Numbered from the stretch's first letter, positions 33,116-45,258 are shown. The stretch is DNA of 64,000 nt from Musa acuminata AAA Group (GCF_036884655.1 NC_088355.1:17058501-17122500); one strand, 5' to 3'. Program-made: numbers and translations. Notes: a model not told the origin generated them from the sequence alone.

Positions 33116-33737
33116 AAATTTTAAGATTAAATTTATAATTATTTTATATTTTATGTTAATATAAATAAAAATATATTATTATTAATTGATTTTATTGACT
33201 ACTATTAATTTAGGACTGGTCTACTGTTGAGTTATTTTTTAAAAAATAAAATAAACTTCATAAAGACTTAAAACATTTGATATAAAAACTATAGCTAAGG
33301 TGCTTGTAATTTCAAAAGAAAATATAAAAGAAGAAGAAGATCGAGATTTTACAAATTAGCAACCCTATCTACTAATCGATTGGTTTCTAGGTCTTGGAGG
33401 ATTGACAGGGCGACTGTTAGTTTTCTGATATAAGATATACATCTTAGCCACTATAGATCTATTTGCCCAATAGACACATCCGAATATTCACTCTTTAGCC
33501 ATTCGGATTTTATGAAATAGCCGAAAGATCAAAAGAGGCACATTTGTTATCTCTAGAAATATAAAAAACACAATGCTACACACACCTAAATTTCTACATT
33601 GTAGAATAATATATTTGATGAGAGGTTGATGGAATCAAAGAACTGAGTATTGATTTTGATTAGACTTTGTGAGTCTATAAGCACTAGAAGGTCGGATAGA
33701 TTCATGTACCTTCTCGGAGGGAAGTGTCGTAAACAAA
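33116..33737. other. Unassigned AT-rich DNA
   Basis: Nothing recognisable as a gene, RNA or repeat on either strand. It ends at the left edge of a SIRE LTR. Confidence 0.5.
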
Positions 33738-35267
33738 TGAGTTGAATCTCAAATTTTGATAATTAAATTAAATAATAGTATTTATGATTTGATCTACGTT
33801 TTGAGTGATGCAGGAAACTTCAATCAAGAGAGACAATTAAAGCATGAAGAATAATGTTGGATCGAAGAAAAACATGTCAGAAGATTGGATACCTAGCTGA
33901 AGGATCGGTCAACATATTGATAGAAGGCTTCAGGCCATAAGTTCGGGTATCAGGCCAAAAAGAGTAAAAATTGCGCTAAGAAAATCAGAGTTGTAGAGGT
34001 CAACTGACTGATTGGGCAATAGCCATAAGAGAGGACGATGCAACAAATAATCGAACGAAGTGTCGATGAACTAATGACACGTCGGACAACACTTGATTCA
34101 AGCTTTATAATAATTGTCTAGATCGAAGTGGGATTTAACTACGATAGTAAGCCATAAAGCAAAATGAAGTCTTGGAGTCAAGAATGAGATTTCGTTGGGA
34201 GTTCGCGAGTTCATTGGGAGTTCGAGAGTTCGTCGGAAGTCCAAACGTTCGTCGGAAGTTCTATTGAAATTAACTAAGAAGTCCAGGAGTTTACCAGAGA
34301 AGCTCATCAGAACTTGCCAAGGAGATCGTCGTGAAGTCTAGGAGCTTATCGAGAGTCTACTGGAACAATGCCGGGAGATCATTGGAAGTTCGTTGGAAGA
34401 TCGCCAAAAGCTCGTCAGAAGAAACTTAGACTTACGGAGTTATTTAAATTAGTAAATGTATTAAATTTTATAGTTAGCACATAATTGGGTTAGAATTTGG
34501 TCAATTCAATTAGGGGCCAATTGGGCCTAAGGTTAGGCTATGTTGGGCCAAGTGGAAGGCCTAAATAGTGACCCAATAGGTGGCACCATTGTGGCACAAT
34601 CTCCAAGACTATGTCAGGCGATGGTACCACTAGTCTGGGTAGTGGTACCGCCCAGTGTCAATGCTACAAGCAGTGGTACCACCCAGCATAGGCGATGGTA
34701 CCACCAAGACCTAGGAAACCCGGGATGAGATCTTTTTAGGCTCCAAGTTTGAATCCACTTAAGGCCTATAAATATCCCTCTTATCCATGGTTAACACACA
34801 TAAGAATAGAGTGAAAAAAAGTAGAAAAACTCTATTGTAATCTTATAAGAACTCCTCTAAAAGCTTTAAGTATTAGTATAGTTTTAGAAAGGAGTGAAGG
34901 GGTTGTAAAGATTGTCTCCTAAACCTGTGAAAAGGAGAAGAGGATTATAAAATGGTAGTTGATCTTCGCCCATTGAAAGAAGATCATTAGAGGATGCCGG
35001 TGGCCTCGACGGAAGGGGAATCGGTAGACTAGATGTAGGTCACGATGACCGAACTACTATAAATCGGCTTGTATCTTTGTTTTGCTTTTAATTCTCATAA
35101 TGTAGATTGAATTACTTACTTTATTTACTCGTGACATTCTTACAAATGTTTCATAGTTAAGTATCTTTTCGAGATCGAGTTTAATCATATGAAAGATTTT
35201 CAAACCGATGTGATTTTTACCGCTGCACTAATTCACCCCCCCTCTTAGTGCCGACTCGTTCCTAATA
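33738..35267 (+). repeat. 5' LTR of gag-only SIRE copy 2
   Basis: It starts TGAGTTGAATCTC (two extra bases compared with TGTTGAATC) and ends GTTCCTAATA. Repeats of TTCGTCGGAAGT type at 34200-34420, dyad array 34575-34715, TATA box 34767-34774. Confidence 0.82.
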
Positions 35268-35317
35268 GTTGGTATCAGAGCCACGTTATTTCTCATTTGG
35301 TTTAACACCTAAGAGAA

Positions 35318-36242
35318 ATGACTCTTTTTGGATTTCAAGAGGGTTTTTCAATCGTTCGTCCTCCTATGTTCAATTGGATGGACTACACTTATTGAAAAAC
35401 TCGAATGAGAGTTTTCTTGCTTTCTATGGATTTAAACTTATGAAATATCATTGAAAATAAATTTCAAAAGACTTCTACTCTAATGAATGAATGGAATGAT
35501 TTGGAGAAGAAAACCGTTTCTTTAAATACTAGAGCTATGAATGCTCTATTTTGCGCCTTAAACAAAAATGAATTCAATCGAATTTCTATGTGCGAAACGG
35601 CTTTCGATATTTGACACACTCTTGAAATCACACATAAAGGTACTAGTAGAGTAAAAGATTCTAAGATAAATCTTTTGATGCATGATTTTAAACTTTTTCG
35701 AATGAAGCCAAGCGAGACTATTAGAGACATGTACACCCATTTTACGGATGTCGTCAATAGTCTAAAAGCATTTAACAAATGTTTTTCGAATTTTGAACTT
35801 GTTAATAAAGTTTTACAATCTTTTTCTAAATTAGGACTCTAAAGTAACGGGGTCAAGAGGCCAAGGATTTGAATACTTTTTCAATCGAAGAACTTATCGG
35901 GTTTTTGATGATCTACGAAATGACCAATGTGGCATAAAATAAACATGAGAACAATCTTTCAAAGAACAGGAAGTATTTGACACTTAGAACAAATGAAGAC
36001 CACTTGAGCGAAAGCTCAAGTGATAATGAACCTGAACTTCTCACTATAAAACTTAAAAAGTTCATTAAACAAGAATTAAAGAATAAAAATAAACTTAAAA
36101 AAAAGTTGCCAAAGAATAAGAGACTCAAAGTGACTTAGGATGAAACGAGTGCATCCAAAGACGAGGAGCTAACCAACAAGGACAAGATGGCGAACTGCGC
36201 TTTGACGACTTTTATCAACAAGGTAAGCGACTCAATCGACTA
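35318..36242 (+). pseudogene. SIRE gag remnant lacking the zinc knuckle (copy 2)
   Basis: Starts ATGACTCTTTTTGGA. The reading MTLFGFQEGFSIVRPPMF, EWNDLEKKTVSLNTRAMNALFCALNKNEFNR, ETIRDMYTHFTDVVNSLK and FELVNKVLQ is broken by several stops and, near 35845, by a frameshift. The basic KNKNKLKK segment leads straight to an acidic DETSASKDEE segment without any CCHC motif, as in copy 1. It ends at HKIT-stop, 45 bases before a long AT run. Confidence 0.8.
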
Positions 36243-36286
36243 TCCTTTTCCTTATCATAAAATTACTTAGTACTTTTCATGATTAG

Positions 36287-36287
<1 letters not shown>

Positions 36288-36318
<31 letters not shown>
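36288..36318. repeat. (AT)n microsatellite
   Basis: 31 bases of uninterrupted TA repeat at the border between the gag remnant and the noncoding interior of copy 2. Copy 1 lacks the long run at the equivalent place. Confidence 0.95.
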
Positions 36319-36321
<3 letters not shown>

Positions 36322-38253
36322 TTAAATCTAATAATTAATCCTATGTATGTTTTTAAGAAGAAATAATATGTATCTAGATGATTTTTTATTTTGATTGAAA
36401 ATGCTTTATGTCTAATGAAACCATGCTTGATATCTTAATGAAAATGTTAAGAGGTTTGATATTATGCTTAATGAGTTTATAGTTTGAAATTATACATGTT
36501 ATGCCTTGAAAACTTGAAATCATGTTTTGGCATCATACTCAAAGTAATGATGCATAATGATTATGCTTAATGAGTTTATATTTTAAAATTATGCATGATA
36601 ATTCTTGTAATTTATGGCTTATCGATCTTTGCTGTAATAAAAGTTATTTTTTCGGTTTTAAACATGATGCATGTTTTGATTTGGCATAAATGATAAAGGC
36701 ATGCTTGTATAAAATAAAAAGAAAATATATTTTTCTTGAAAACTTCTCATTCCCTATCTTATTGAGTTTTCAAGGAGAGATTAATGAATCTATCTATATT
36801 TTTTTTTATGAATCTCTTGAAAATGATTTTGATTTGACGATTTAAATTTGAATGAGCTTTATCTTGATTTTTTTATATTTATAACATAGAATCCTTTATG
36901 AATCAAGATCTCTTATATTTCTGTTTGCCATTTACTAAAGAGGAAAATAATCCAAATCATGATCTTGATTTCTCGATATTTGATACATAAGATTTTTCTA
37001 TGAATTAAGATCTTATATTTCTGTTTCTTCCCTTCTTCTTTCTTACTTACAATAACAAAAGAGGGGAAAAAAATAGCTAGCATCTTAAAGAGAACCAAAT
37101 TTGCTAGCTTGAATGATAAATTTAGACATGTTAGATCTCCCAAATACATAAATTCTTCTTATACATTTTTTGAATTATGATCTTGATTTTTTTATTTTTA
37201 GACTTGAATCTTCTTTATGAATCAAGATCATTTTCTATCATGCTTTCTATTTACAAAAGAAGAAATTTATCAAAAATGATATACGGTCTTTTGACATTCA
37301 TGACTTGATTCTTCATCTTTGTTATTTGTCCTTGTTATGATTTGAAGTAAAGGAAAATGAATTACATTATTGTATTGTTATTCCCCTCTTTTTGCCAATG
37401 AAAAAGGGAGAGAAAGAATTGCTAGCATGCACATTATAAAGAGAAGCAAAAAGCTTGCTAATCTCAAAAGATATAAAATTTTGCTAACTTCCATATGTGT
37501 AAAATTTGATAGCTCGTATACTCTAAAATGATATAAACTTTGCTAGCTTGCATGTTCTAATATGATGTAACACTTGCTAAATTTGCTAGCTTATAAATTG
37601 CAATGAGAAAAAACTTGCTAGAAAGCAAAAGTGTTATCTTGCATATCTCAAAAGAGGCAATACTCATGATGCATGAATATCTCTAAAAATTGCTAGCTTA
37701 CATGATGTAGAACTTGCTATCTTGAACATCATCAAGAATTGCTAGCTTGCAATCTCAAGAGAAGCAAAAGTGCTATCTTACCTATCTCAAGAAGTGAAAT
37801 ATGCTAATCTAGCAAAATTTACAAACTTGCAAAACTCAAAATTATTGCTAGCTTGCATGTAAAATGATGTAAAATTTTGCTAGCTTGCACTTTGCTAAGA
37901 AAGTAAAACATTACACTTCTCAAAAGAGAAGAAAGAAAATTACTAGCTTACATGATAATAAAACTTGAGATTATGTTGCAATGATTTAAAATTATATCTC
38001 ACAAAATTGGATAGTTGCACTTCTCCTTTTTTGTTGATGATAAAGGGGGAGAAGTTATGTTGATGATTATGCATGGAATGATGTATTGGAAATGAAATTC
38101 ATTATGCATTATTTATGTTGCAGATATTCTTGATTAAATTTGCTTTGATTTGAATTCAATTTGAATTCAAGAGTTCTATCAATATGACATATTGATAGGG
38201 GGAGTTAGGTTAACTCCATCATCAATTGATTGTCATCATAAAAAATGGGGAGA
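36319..38253 (+). other. AT-rich noncoding interior of gag-only SIRE copy 2
   Basis: No coding motif. GCTAGCTTGCA-type repeats are dense at 37400-37950. It ends in a purine tract (AAAAAATGGGGAGAT) before the 3' LTR. Confidence 0.75.
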
Positions 38254-39371
38254 TTGAATCTTGGATTTTGATAATGAAACCAATTGATAGTGTTTATAAA
38301 TTGATCTGCGTTTTGAGTGACGCAGGAAGCTTCGATCAGGGAGAGATAATTAAAGCAGAAAGAATCATGTTGGGCCGGAGAAAAACATGTCAGAAGATTG
38401 GACGTCGAGCCGAAGGATTTGTCGACGTATCAACAGAAGGCTTCGAGCCATGGGTTTGACCATTGGACCAAGAAGAGCGGAAATTGCGCCAAGAAAATCG
38501 AAATTATGGAGGTCAACTGACCGATTGGGTAATAGGCCGTAAGAGAGGATGATGCGCCGAATAATCAGATGAAAAATCGATAGACTAATGACATGCCAGA
38601 CAACACTTGATTCAAGCTTTGTAATAATTATCTAGATCGAAGTAGGTTTTAAGTATACAGGATTACAAGGCATAAAGCAAAATAAAGTCCCACTAGTCTT
38701 AGCGGTGGTACCACCCAAACATAGTCTCCTAAGTGATGATAACACCAGATTGGACAGCAGTACCGCCAGACTGGGCGATGGTATCGCCCAACACAAGTGG
38801 TGGTACCGCTAGGACCTGAGAAACCCGGGATGAGATCTTTTTAGGCTCCAAGTTTGAATCCACTTAAGGCATATAAATATCCCTCTCATCCCTGGTTAAC
38901 ACACACAATAATAGAGTAAAAAAAAGTAGAAAAATTCTATTGTAATCTTGTGAGAACTCTTTTAAAAATTCTAAGTGTTAATATAGTTTTAAAAAGGAGT
39001 AGAGGAGGGGGGTGTAAAGGTTATCTCCTAAACCTGTGAAAAAGAGAAGAGGGTTGTAAAACGGTAGTTGATCTTCGTCCATTGAAAAGGGATCGTTAGT
39101 GGATGCCCGTGGCCTCGACGGAAGGGAAATCAATGGAGTGGATGTCGGTCACAATGATCGAATCACTATAAATCGGTTTGCATCTTTGTTCTACTTTTAA
39201 TTCTCATATTACATACTACTTTCTTTATTTGCTCATGACATTCTTGCAAACGTTTCAAAGTTAAACATATTTCCAAGATCGATTTTAATCATACAAAAGA
39301 TTTTCAAATCGACATGATTTTTACCGCTGCACTAATTCATCCCTCCTCTTAGTTCCGACTCGTTCCTAACA
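38254..39371 (+). repeat. 3' LTR of gag-only SIRE copy 2
   Basis: 1118 bp, TGAATCTTGG ... GTTCCTAACA. It is shorter than the 5' LTR because the part with the TTCGTCGGAAGT repeats is deleted near 38690. Dyad array 38690-38815, TATA box 38872-38879. Confidence 0.82.
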
Positions 39372-40528
39372 AGATGAAACTTTACACAGGCCTCCTCCAT
39401 AGACTAAGATGTGAAGTCATTCTTTCTCGATGCGAAGCTAAACATACCCTCTACATCGCAAACGAAATGAAAGAGCCATCAATCTCTAATATAGACTTAA
39501 AAAGGTTGTTAGTCAGTAGTAAGTTCTTGATCCTGAAGTCGATGATTACCCTCAAAATGCTGTCCAAAGGCAAATAATCGTTGGCATATATTATAACCTT
39601 TTGCACCACGGAGCAAGGTTTGATTCCATAGTTGTGATACTTAACATTGTTTTAGTTATTTAAAAGGGACCAAAAACTAAGCCCTGAAACCCCTCCCTAG
39701 AGATTGTTCGAGGGTCCCTCTCTCATCGGGCCAATTCTCCGAAGTCGAGAATCAAGAATCTATTAAAAGGGAAAAAAAATAACACTAATTTCCGATAGAA
39801 GAATAGCCCAAAACTCAACAATAAACTTGCATTCCATATGATAACAATGACAAACATCCATCTGACGATGAACAAAGTTAGAAATCCAACTGAAAGTATG
39901 CAAACTTTCATAGAAAAACTTTGATCTTAGAAGCAACCTTCAACCACTAGATCACCTTCTAATCAAACAAAACGTCTTCCTTGACCTTTGGAGGTGACTT
40001 AAGGTTATGATAAGTAGCTTTGATCGTCGACAAACCATTTGGACTTTTATTCCAATTTCACCTATTATAACTAGGGTCACTTTGACGAATGAATCCTGAG
40101 AATTCTTTTTCCAAGAAGGCGACACGTTTAGAGATCACAAGAATTCTTCGAGCCTTTTGGTTTAGAATAGAGAAAAGGAAGGATAAAGATACATAAATAG
40201 TTGAGAGATTCTTTTGTCCAACTCAGAAAAAGTATGCGTTCTTTTTCAAAATAAAAAAAGCGTGAGAAAATTTTTTTTTTTCTAGGTTATTTTTCTCATT
40301 TCTGCTTTCCTTTTCACTTCGATCTACCAAATTGTGACATCACAGTCCATAGGTTTCCTATTCGGCACACATCAAACATGCCCCTCTTCCACGTCTCAGC
40401 ACTAAAGCCCACCCACTTGCCATGGCCTTATGATACAATCGTACTCTTTAAAGCTGCTGCAGGAGCTGTGACATCAACCTGCCAAGTCTCCAGACAGTAC
40501 ATTGTGTGGGGTGAGCTGAGAGGAGGAC
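39372..40528 (+). other. Unassigned DNA upstream of the F-box gene (likely promoter and 5' UTR)
   Basis: No repeat or gene family recognised. The last ~200 bases become GC-richer and contain CCACGTCTC (40388-40396, ACGT core), but no clear TATA box can be placed. A T10-type run lies at 40270-40282. Confidence 0.45.
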
Positions 40529-41434
40529 ATGGAGGGGAGGAGGAGATGGGAGGATATGGAAGTGGACTGCTTGGCTCACGTCTTCCGGAAGCTCAGCCTG
40601 GAGGACCTGACACTGAGTGTGCCATTTGTGTGCAAGGCATGGCTGAGAGCCGCCTTGGACCCTCTCTGCTGGAGGTCTCTCAACCTGAGGGACTTGGACT
40701 TCATGCCGTGGAGCAACTTCACGAGGACCTTCACGGCGCAGTACGCCCTCCGCCGCTTCTCCTTCTCGGGCTTCCTCAAGTTGGCAGTCGCCAGGAGCCA
40801 TGGCGGCGCGGTGGAGCTCAAGTTCCCTCTTCCCTTCGGTGCCTCCTTCCGTGACTTCGTTTATGCCTCCCACGAGTGAGGATTCACTTGCAGATCTCTC
40901 TGTTAAACCACATCTGACTGTTCGATTTCAGATCGAGTTGTTGTGATATTGAGCAGGTGCCCGGGATTGAAGACGCTGGCGCTCCCTAATCTGCTGCTGG
41001 CAGATGAGCCACAGATTCCAGAGCTGGTTGGGAGGTGGAAGGAACTAGAGACGCTGGAGATGGAGTCAAAGCCATCTTCTTTCTTGGAGATGGTGAGGCA
41101 GATCAGTATCAATTGCGGCAGCTTTTCTGGGCTCAGAATGTGGGGTTCCATCAAGAAGGAAGATGTGTCTGCCATAGTCGATTGTCTTCCGAGAATCAAG
41201 CACCTCTCCCTCAGCAAATCATACTTACCAAATGAGCAGCTGGTGGAGATAATCAGTGGCTGTAGAGAGCTGGAGACGCTCCGTGTCAACAGTTGCATTG
41301 GGTTTGAGGTTGATGAGGAGATTGTCAGAAGAGCTTCTGGTATCAAAACCTTCGAGCATGAGGGCTGTAAATTGTTTGATGAGTCTGATTGTGATATGGA
41401 TGAGTGTGATCCACTCTATGTGCATGTTATTTAG
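40529..41434 (+). CDS. F-box protein with LRR-like C-terminus, two exons
   Basis: Exons 40529-40875 and 40957-41434 give 825 bases, 274 residues plus stop. The 81-bp intron begins GTGAGG and ends TTGAGCAG, and joining keeps frame across a split Glu codon. Residues 6-50 form an F-box (WEDMEVDCLAHVFRKLSLED, then VCKAWLRAALDPLCWRSLNL). F-box proteins bind SKP1 and recruit targets to SCF ubiquitin ligases. The rest has LRR-like Leu spacing (CPGLKTLALPNLLL, WKELETLEM, LPRIKHLSLSKSYL, CRELETLRVNSC) and an acidic tail. Length and layout fit plant F-box/LRR proteins of the At3g48880 type. A rival acceptor at 40931 breaks the frame; the chosen junction (YASHE-CPGLK) aligns with the family without a gap. 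The target is unknown. It is the only undamaged host gene in the window, GC-rich in exon 1. Confidence 0.88.
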
Positions 41435-41536
41435 CAAAGATTGTAGCTCAGTTAAACAGATCATGTTTTTGGTGAAGCACTATGCTTTTCGTGTTCCAAG
41501 TCTCTTGTGTGCTTTTAATTTTGCTTCACATAGGAA

Positions 41537-43020
41537 ATGTTAGCTTTGACATTTCATGGAAGAGACTCTTCCTCTCGCGGTGCGGCTTCGGCATCTCGCG
41601 GCGGTGTCCCAGTGAGGGTTTCGCGCGATGCATCTTTCCCTTCGGCTGCTCGCGGGGGTGGCGTGAGGGCTACTCGCCCCGGCGCTGGGGTGTGGGATGT
41701 CCCTCCTCCTCCCCCTCCTGCGGGGAAGATCAATGGGGCGCTCCCTCTGAACCTCCGCCTACCATTTCCTCTTCCTCCCCCTTCGAAACCTTCTGCTCCT
41801 GTTCCTTCGGCGAAACCTCCAGAGATCATTGCAGGGTAAGGTCCCTCCCCTCAGCTTTGGCTTGCTCCACTCAATTGCTAAGATTCTGTCGTCGTCCTCC
41901 CCTATAAAGGTCATTAAATTCACCCTATACCCTGACGTTGGAACTACCGAGGGACCATGCTCACTTCACAGAGAACTCCTACAATCCTTGACCTCTGCTC
42001 TGCTGTGGGTTCAGTTTTTTTGGCTGCCCTTCGAGTACTGGAACAAGGAGGGCATCACCAGTATTGCTTCTATCGCCACCTTAAAATTGATGATAGGGTT
42101 TTTGCATTTGAAAACGATAAATTCGTTAGGGTTTGTATCGAAATTAACCTCCTGAAATAAGGTGTTTGATTCGGCGAGGCCTGGGATGATTCTTTTTCAG
42201 GTTGTCCCATAAGAGGATTATGATTATTTGTGAACGTTTTACAACAAATAAAAACTCTTAATCCTCTCCCTATGGGATTAATTGTTCTCAACAACATGCC
42301 CAAGCAATCCTCCCCAGAGTAGGATGGCTAAGGTGGAGGTGCCTCAGGGTGGATCTAAGGGCGAATATGAGGACCTCTATAGTGCCCCATGGGTCTTCAA
42401 GGCATCGAATTCTATAGAGCCCCATGGGTCTTCAAGGCACCATTCGGTGCCTCCTTCCATGCCCTTCAGGGTGGTCGGGGTTGGAGAAGATGGTGATGCA
42501 TCCTCCTCACGAGGAGCATATATTTTCCCGTGACTCGTGTGACTATTGATGGTGATCGACTAGGTGAGGCTCAAGGCATGGTCTTTGGCGATTCCAGTGA
42601 GGGGCAGGGCCTAACGCTTATGCACATTAATGCTACCTCCACATGGGACTTCTTCCACTGACTGAGATAATCAGGTAATGGTGGATCCGGATCTAATTGA
42701 AGATGCGGAGGTGTTTGGGTCCGCTTTGGATGATGATGGGTCCTCTCTAGGTGAACTTGTTACCAATAAACCTGATTCGAATAAAGAAAGCATTAACGTA
42801 TATTAGGACTAGATTACCTGGGACCCGATTTAATCCCCAGTTCGAGAGATGGAACTAGCTCTTGCAGTTCTATCTTCTATGGCGATCTAAGATCCCTTCT
42901 TGGAGTAGTACAATGTGATTCTTGGAGTATTACAATGTGATGGAGATCTCAACTGAACCTTCCTCTCCCCCAGGTGTTAGGGTCTTCGAGAAGGTAGTCA
43001 AAGGCCTCAAGTTAAAGGTG
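41537..43020 (+). pseudogene. LINE ORF1-like / DUF4283-type remnant
   Basis: A GC-rich Pro/Ala/Ser-rich reading (GRDSSSRGAASASRGG ... SAKPPEIIAG, 41560-41838) is followed, across frameshifts, by text typical of the DUF4283 nucleic-acid-binding domain of plant LINE ORF1 proteins: WVQFFWLPFEYWNKEGI (42007-42057), LKIDDRVFAFEN...VRVCIEINLLK (42084-42157), FFQVV-type text near 42193, and YSAPWVFKA (42375-42400). A 35-bp tandem duplication (CCCCATGGGTCTTCAAGGCA at 42384 and 42419) lies in this last part. No endonuclease or reverse transcriptase follows. It starts just 100 bases after the F-box stop, so it may lie in that gene's 3' UTR. Family identity is tentative. Confidence 0.55.
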
Positions 43021-43025
43021 ATTAA

Positions 43026-43470
43026 TATTGAATCTCGGATTTTGATAATTAAATCAATTGATAAATTATTGATCTAATCTATATGTTGAGAAGAATATTG
43101 CGGGATTAACTACGATAATAAATAAGGCATAAAGAAAATGTTGGATCGGAGTCAAAGATCGAAAGCTATGTCAAAGATTCGGATGATATGTTGGAAGCTC
43201 GCCAAGAGTTTATCGGGAGCTCGCCGAGAGTTCGTCAGGAGTTCGTCAAGAATTCGTCGGGAGTTTGCCAAAAGCTTACCAAAAATTCACCAAAAGTTCG
43301 TTGAGACTTCACCTAAAGAATAATTGACAACAAAGATTGCTTATTTAATGTCTTAATTATCATAGTTAGAATTTAGATTAAGTTAGGATTGATAGTTAAT
43401 CTTACTAACTCAGTTAGGGGTCAACTAGGCCCAAAACAAGGCTAAGTTGGGTCGGATGGATGACCCACGC
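43026..43470 (+). repeat. SIRE LTR 5' part (plus), truncated
   Basis: Starts TATTGAATCTCGG and holds the TCGCCGAGAGTTCG-type repeats (43190-43300). It stops at 43470, where a gypsy LTR begins, before any dyad array. Confidence 0.75.
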
Positions 43471-43981
43471 TATCACGGACATAGTTCTAAATAGGATGTT
43501 TGATGTAATACTTATATATGTCATTGTCTTTTGGTTTGTTCATGCTTTGCACTACATGTAGAGGGACAATCGAAGGCTTAAAAGCTCAATTTTAGTTGGG
43601 TTTGGTGGCCGTCTTAGGTTGATAAATAAAAGTTATGTCATGTGGACACTTGTGAGAGATATTCGATCTGTAGTGGACCATTTTTACCCTTTGTTGTGCA
43701 ACTGTTCAGAGCTTGTAAAGTCTGTTTATAATTTGCATTGTCTATGAAGTGTTTTCTGGAATGTTTGCTTGTGGATCCCGAGTGAGGCGCTTTCTCTAAC
43801 TCGTTTTCTTTTTTGTAAGTCCTAAGGGACCATGGGAGGCTTCGGAGAGGCTGACCTTTGCAGACGGACATGCAAGGGTGCCGCACGACTTAGGTAAAAC
43901 CAACTAAGTCCGTGACAGATGGTATCAGAGCGGGACAAGCACTCATAGAAACACTTGGCATGTAAACGTGGGGGACCTAAC
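43471..43981 (+). repeat. Gypsy LTR with primer-binding site (truncated element)
   Basis: 447 bp (43471-43917) with inverted ends TATCACGGAC ... GTCCGTGACA, then TGGTATCAGAGC at 43920-43931 and about 50 bases of leader. The rest of the element is absent. The end sequences resemble Del/Tekay-type gypsy LTRs, from memory only. Confidence 0.7.
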
Positions 43982-45258
43982 TGTTAGGATCAAGAGGTCG
44001 GCACTAAGAGGGGGGGTGAATTAGTGCATTTCGTATGATAAAAATCGTTTTCGACGAAAAATCGATTTTGGAAACTTAACTTTAAAGTGTACGTAATGAA
44101 TTGAAGGCAGTAAGCACTTAAGGAGGTTTACAGTAAGGTAATATCAAGAATAAAATGCAAACCAAAGAATACGACAGTTTTATAGTGGTTCGATCGTCGT
44201 GACCTACATCCACTCCGTCGAGGCCACTGGTATCCACTATCGGTATTCCTTCAATAGGCGAAGATCAACCACCTTTTACACCCCTTTTCTCCTTTTACCG
44301 AGTTTAGGATATAACCCTTACAAGCACTCACTCGCCTCTCTAAATAGAATTCTAACACTTAGACTAGAGGAGGATTCTCACAAGAGATTTCTATAGTAAT
44401 TCTTCACTTTTTAAACTCTCTGTGCTTGTATGCTTTAACCAGGGATGAGAGTGGTATTTATAGGCTTCAAGTTGATTCAAACTTGGAGCCTAAAACTTTC
44501 CCATCCCGGGTTCCCCGGGCATAGGCGGTACCACCGCTTGCGTTGGGCGGTACCACCACCCAATGTCAGTCTGACACCGACATTGCCTTGGGCGGTACCA
44601 CCGCCCAGGTCTGGCGGTACCACCACCGCTTGGGGGGCAATGCTGGGTGGTGCCACTGCCTAGACTGGGTGGTACCACCGCCCAGACCGGTGGTACTACC
44701 GTATGGCACCCTGCTAGGGGCGGTACAATCGCCTAGACTGGCGATACCACCGCTTGACACAGTCTCGAAGACTATGCCACGACGGTGAGACTTCTTGGGG
44801 TACTGTTTGGACATCTCATTGGGCCCAACACAATCTTTACATGGGCCTTGCTGGCCCCTAATTGGGTTGGCCCAAATCCAAACCCAATTACGTGCTAACT
44901 ATAAAATCTAAGACATAATATGAGCTAAACAAGTCTGCAAGTCTATTCTTCCGGCGATCTTCTAGCGAACTTCCAACAATCTTTCGGTAATGTTCTGGTG
45001 GACTCTTGGCAAGCTCCTGAACTTCACGACGATCTTCTTGGTGAGTTCCGATGAGCTTCTCTGGCAAGCTCCGAGACTTCTCGGTTGGTTCTGCCAAAAC
45101 TTTTGATGAACGTTCGGACTTCCGACGAACTCTCGAACTCCCAACGAAGTCGTGTCCTTGACTCCAGGACTTCATTTTGCTTAATGCCTAGCTATTGTAG
45201 TTAATCTTACACATTTAAAAACATACTTCGATCTAGACAATTAATACTAAGCATTAAT
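43982..45258 (-). repeat. SIRE-A LTR, part before the Angela-2 insertion
   Basis: Begins TGTTAGGATCAAGAGG. It has a rich dyad array (44520-44775) and TTCCGACGA-type repeats (44950-45140), then stops at ...AAGCATTAAT, where Angela-2 enters. The LTR continues at 63957. Confidence 0.85.

Larger units (their letters stand above)
33738..39371 (+). mobile_element. Gag-only SIRE derivative (copy 2)
   Basis: LTRs lie at 33738-35267 and 38254-39371; a primer site TGGTATCAGAGC is at 35270-35281, with a broken gag, about 2 kb of AT-rich noncoding DNA, then the LTR. It has the same architecture and the same gag end point as 11603-18358, in opposite orientation. No pol text is present. I find no matching target duplication (ACAAA before, AGATG after), so one flank may have been rearranged. 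Confidence 0.82.

Noticed and set aside
39374..39577. 67-codon frame MKLYTGLLHRLRC...
   Set aside because: No recognisable motif, ordinary length for chance, and directly at the outer edge of a SIRE LTR.
40378..40854. Plus-strand frame of 158 codons beginning MPLFHVSALKP
   Set aside because: Its start faintly resembles the gypsy integrase end (FHVSxLKP), but it overlaps the F-box exon in another frame and has no further family text.
40448..40873. Antisense frames opposite the F-box first exon
   Set aside because: These are GC-rich shadow frames; the sense frame has a clear F-box and a consistent splice junction.
40932..40956. Alternative acceptor after ATTTCAG at 40931
   Set aside because: It puts exon 2 in the wrong frame; the acceptor at 40956 keeps frame and gives a family-like junction.
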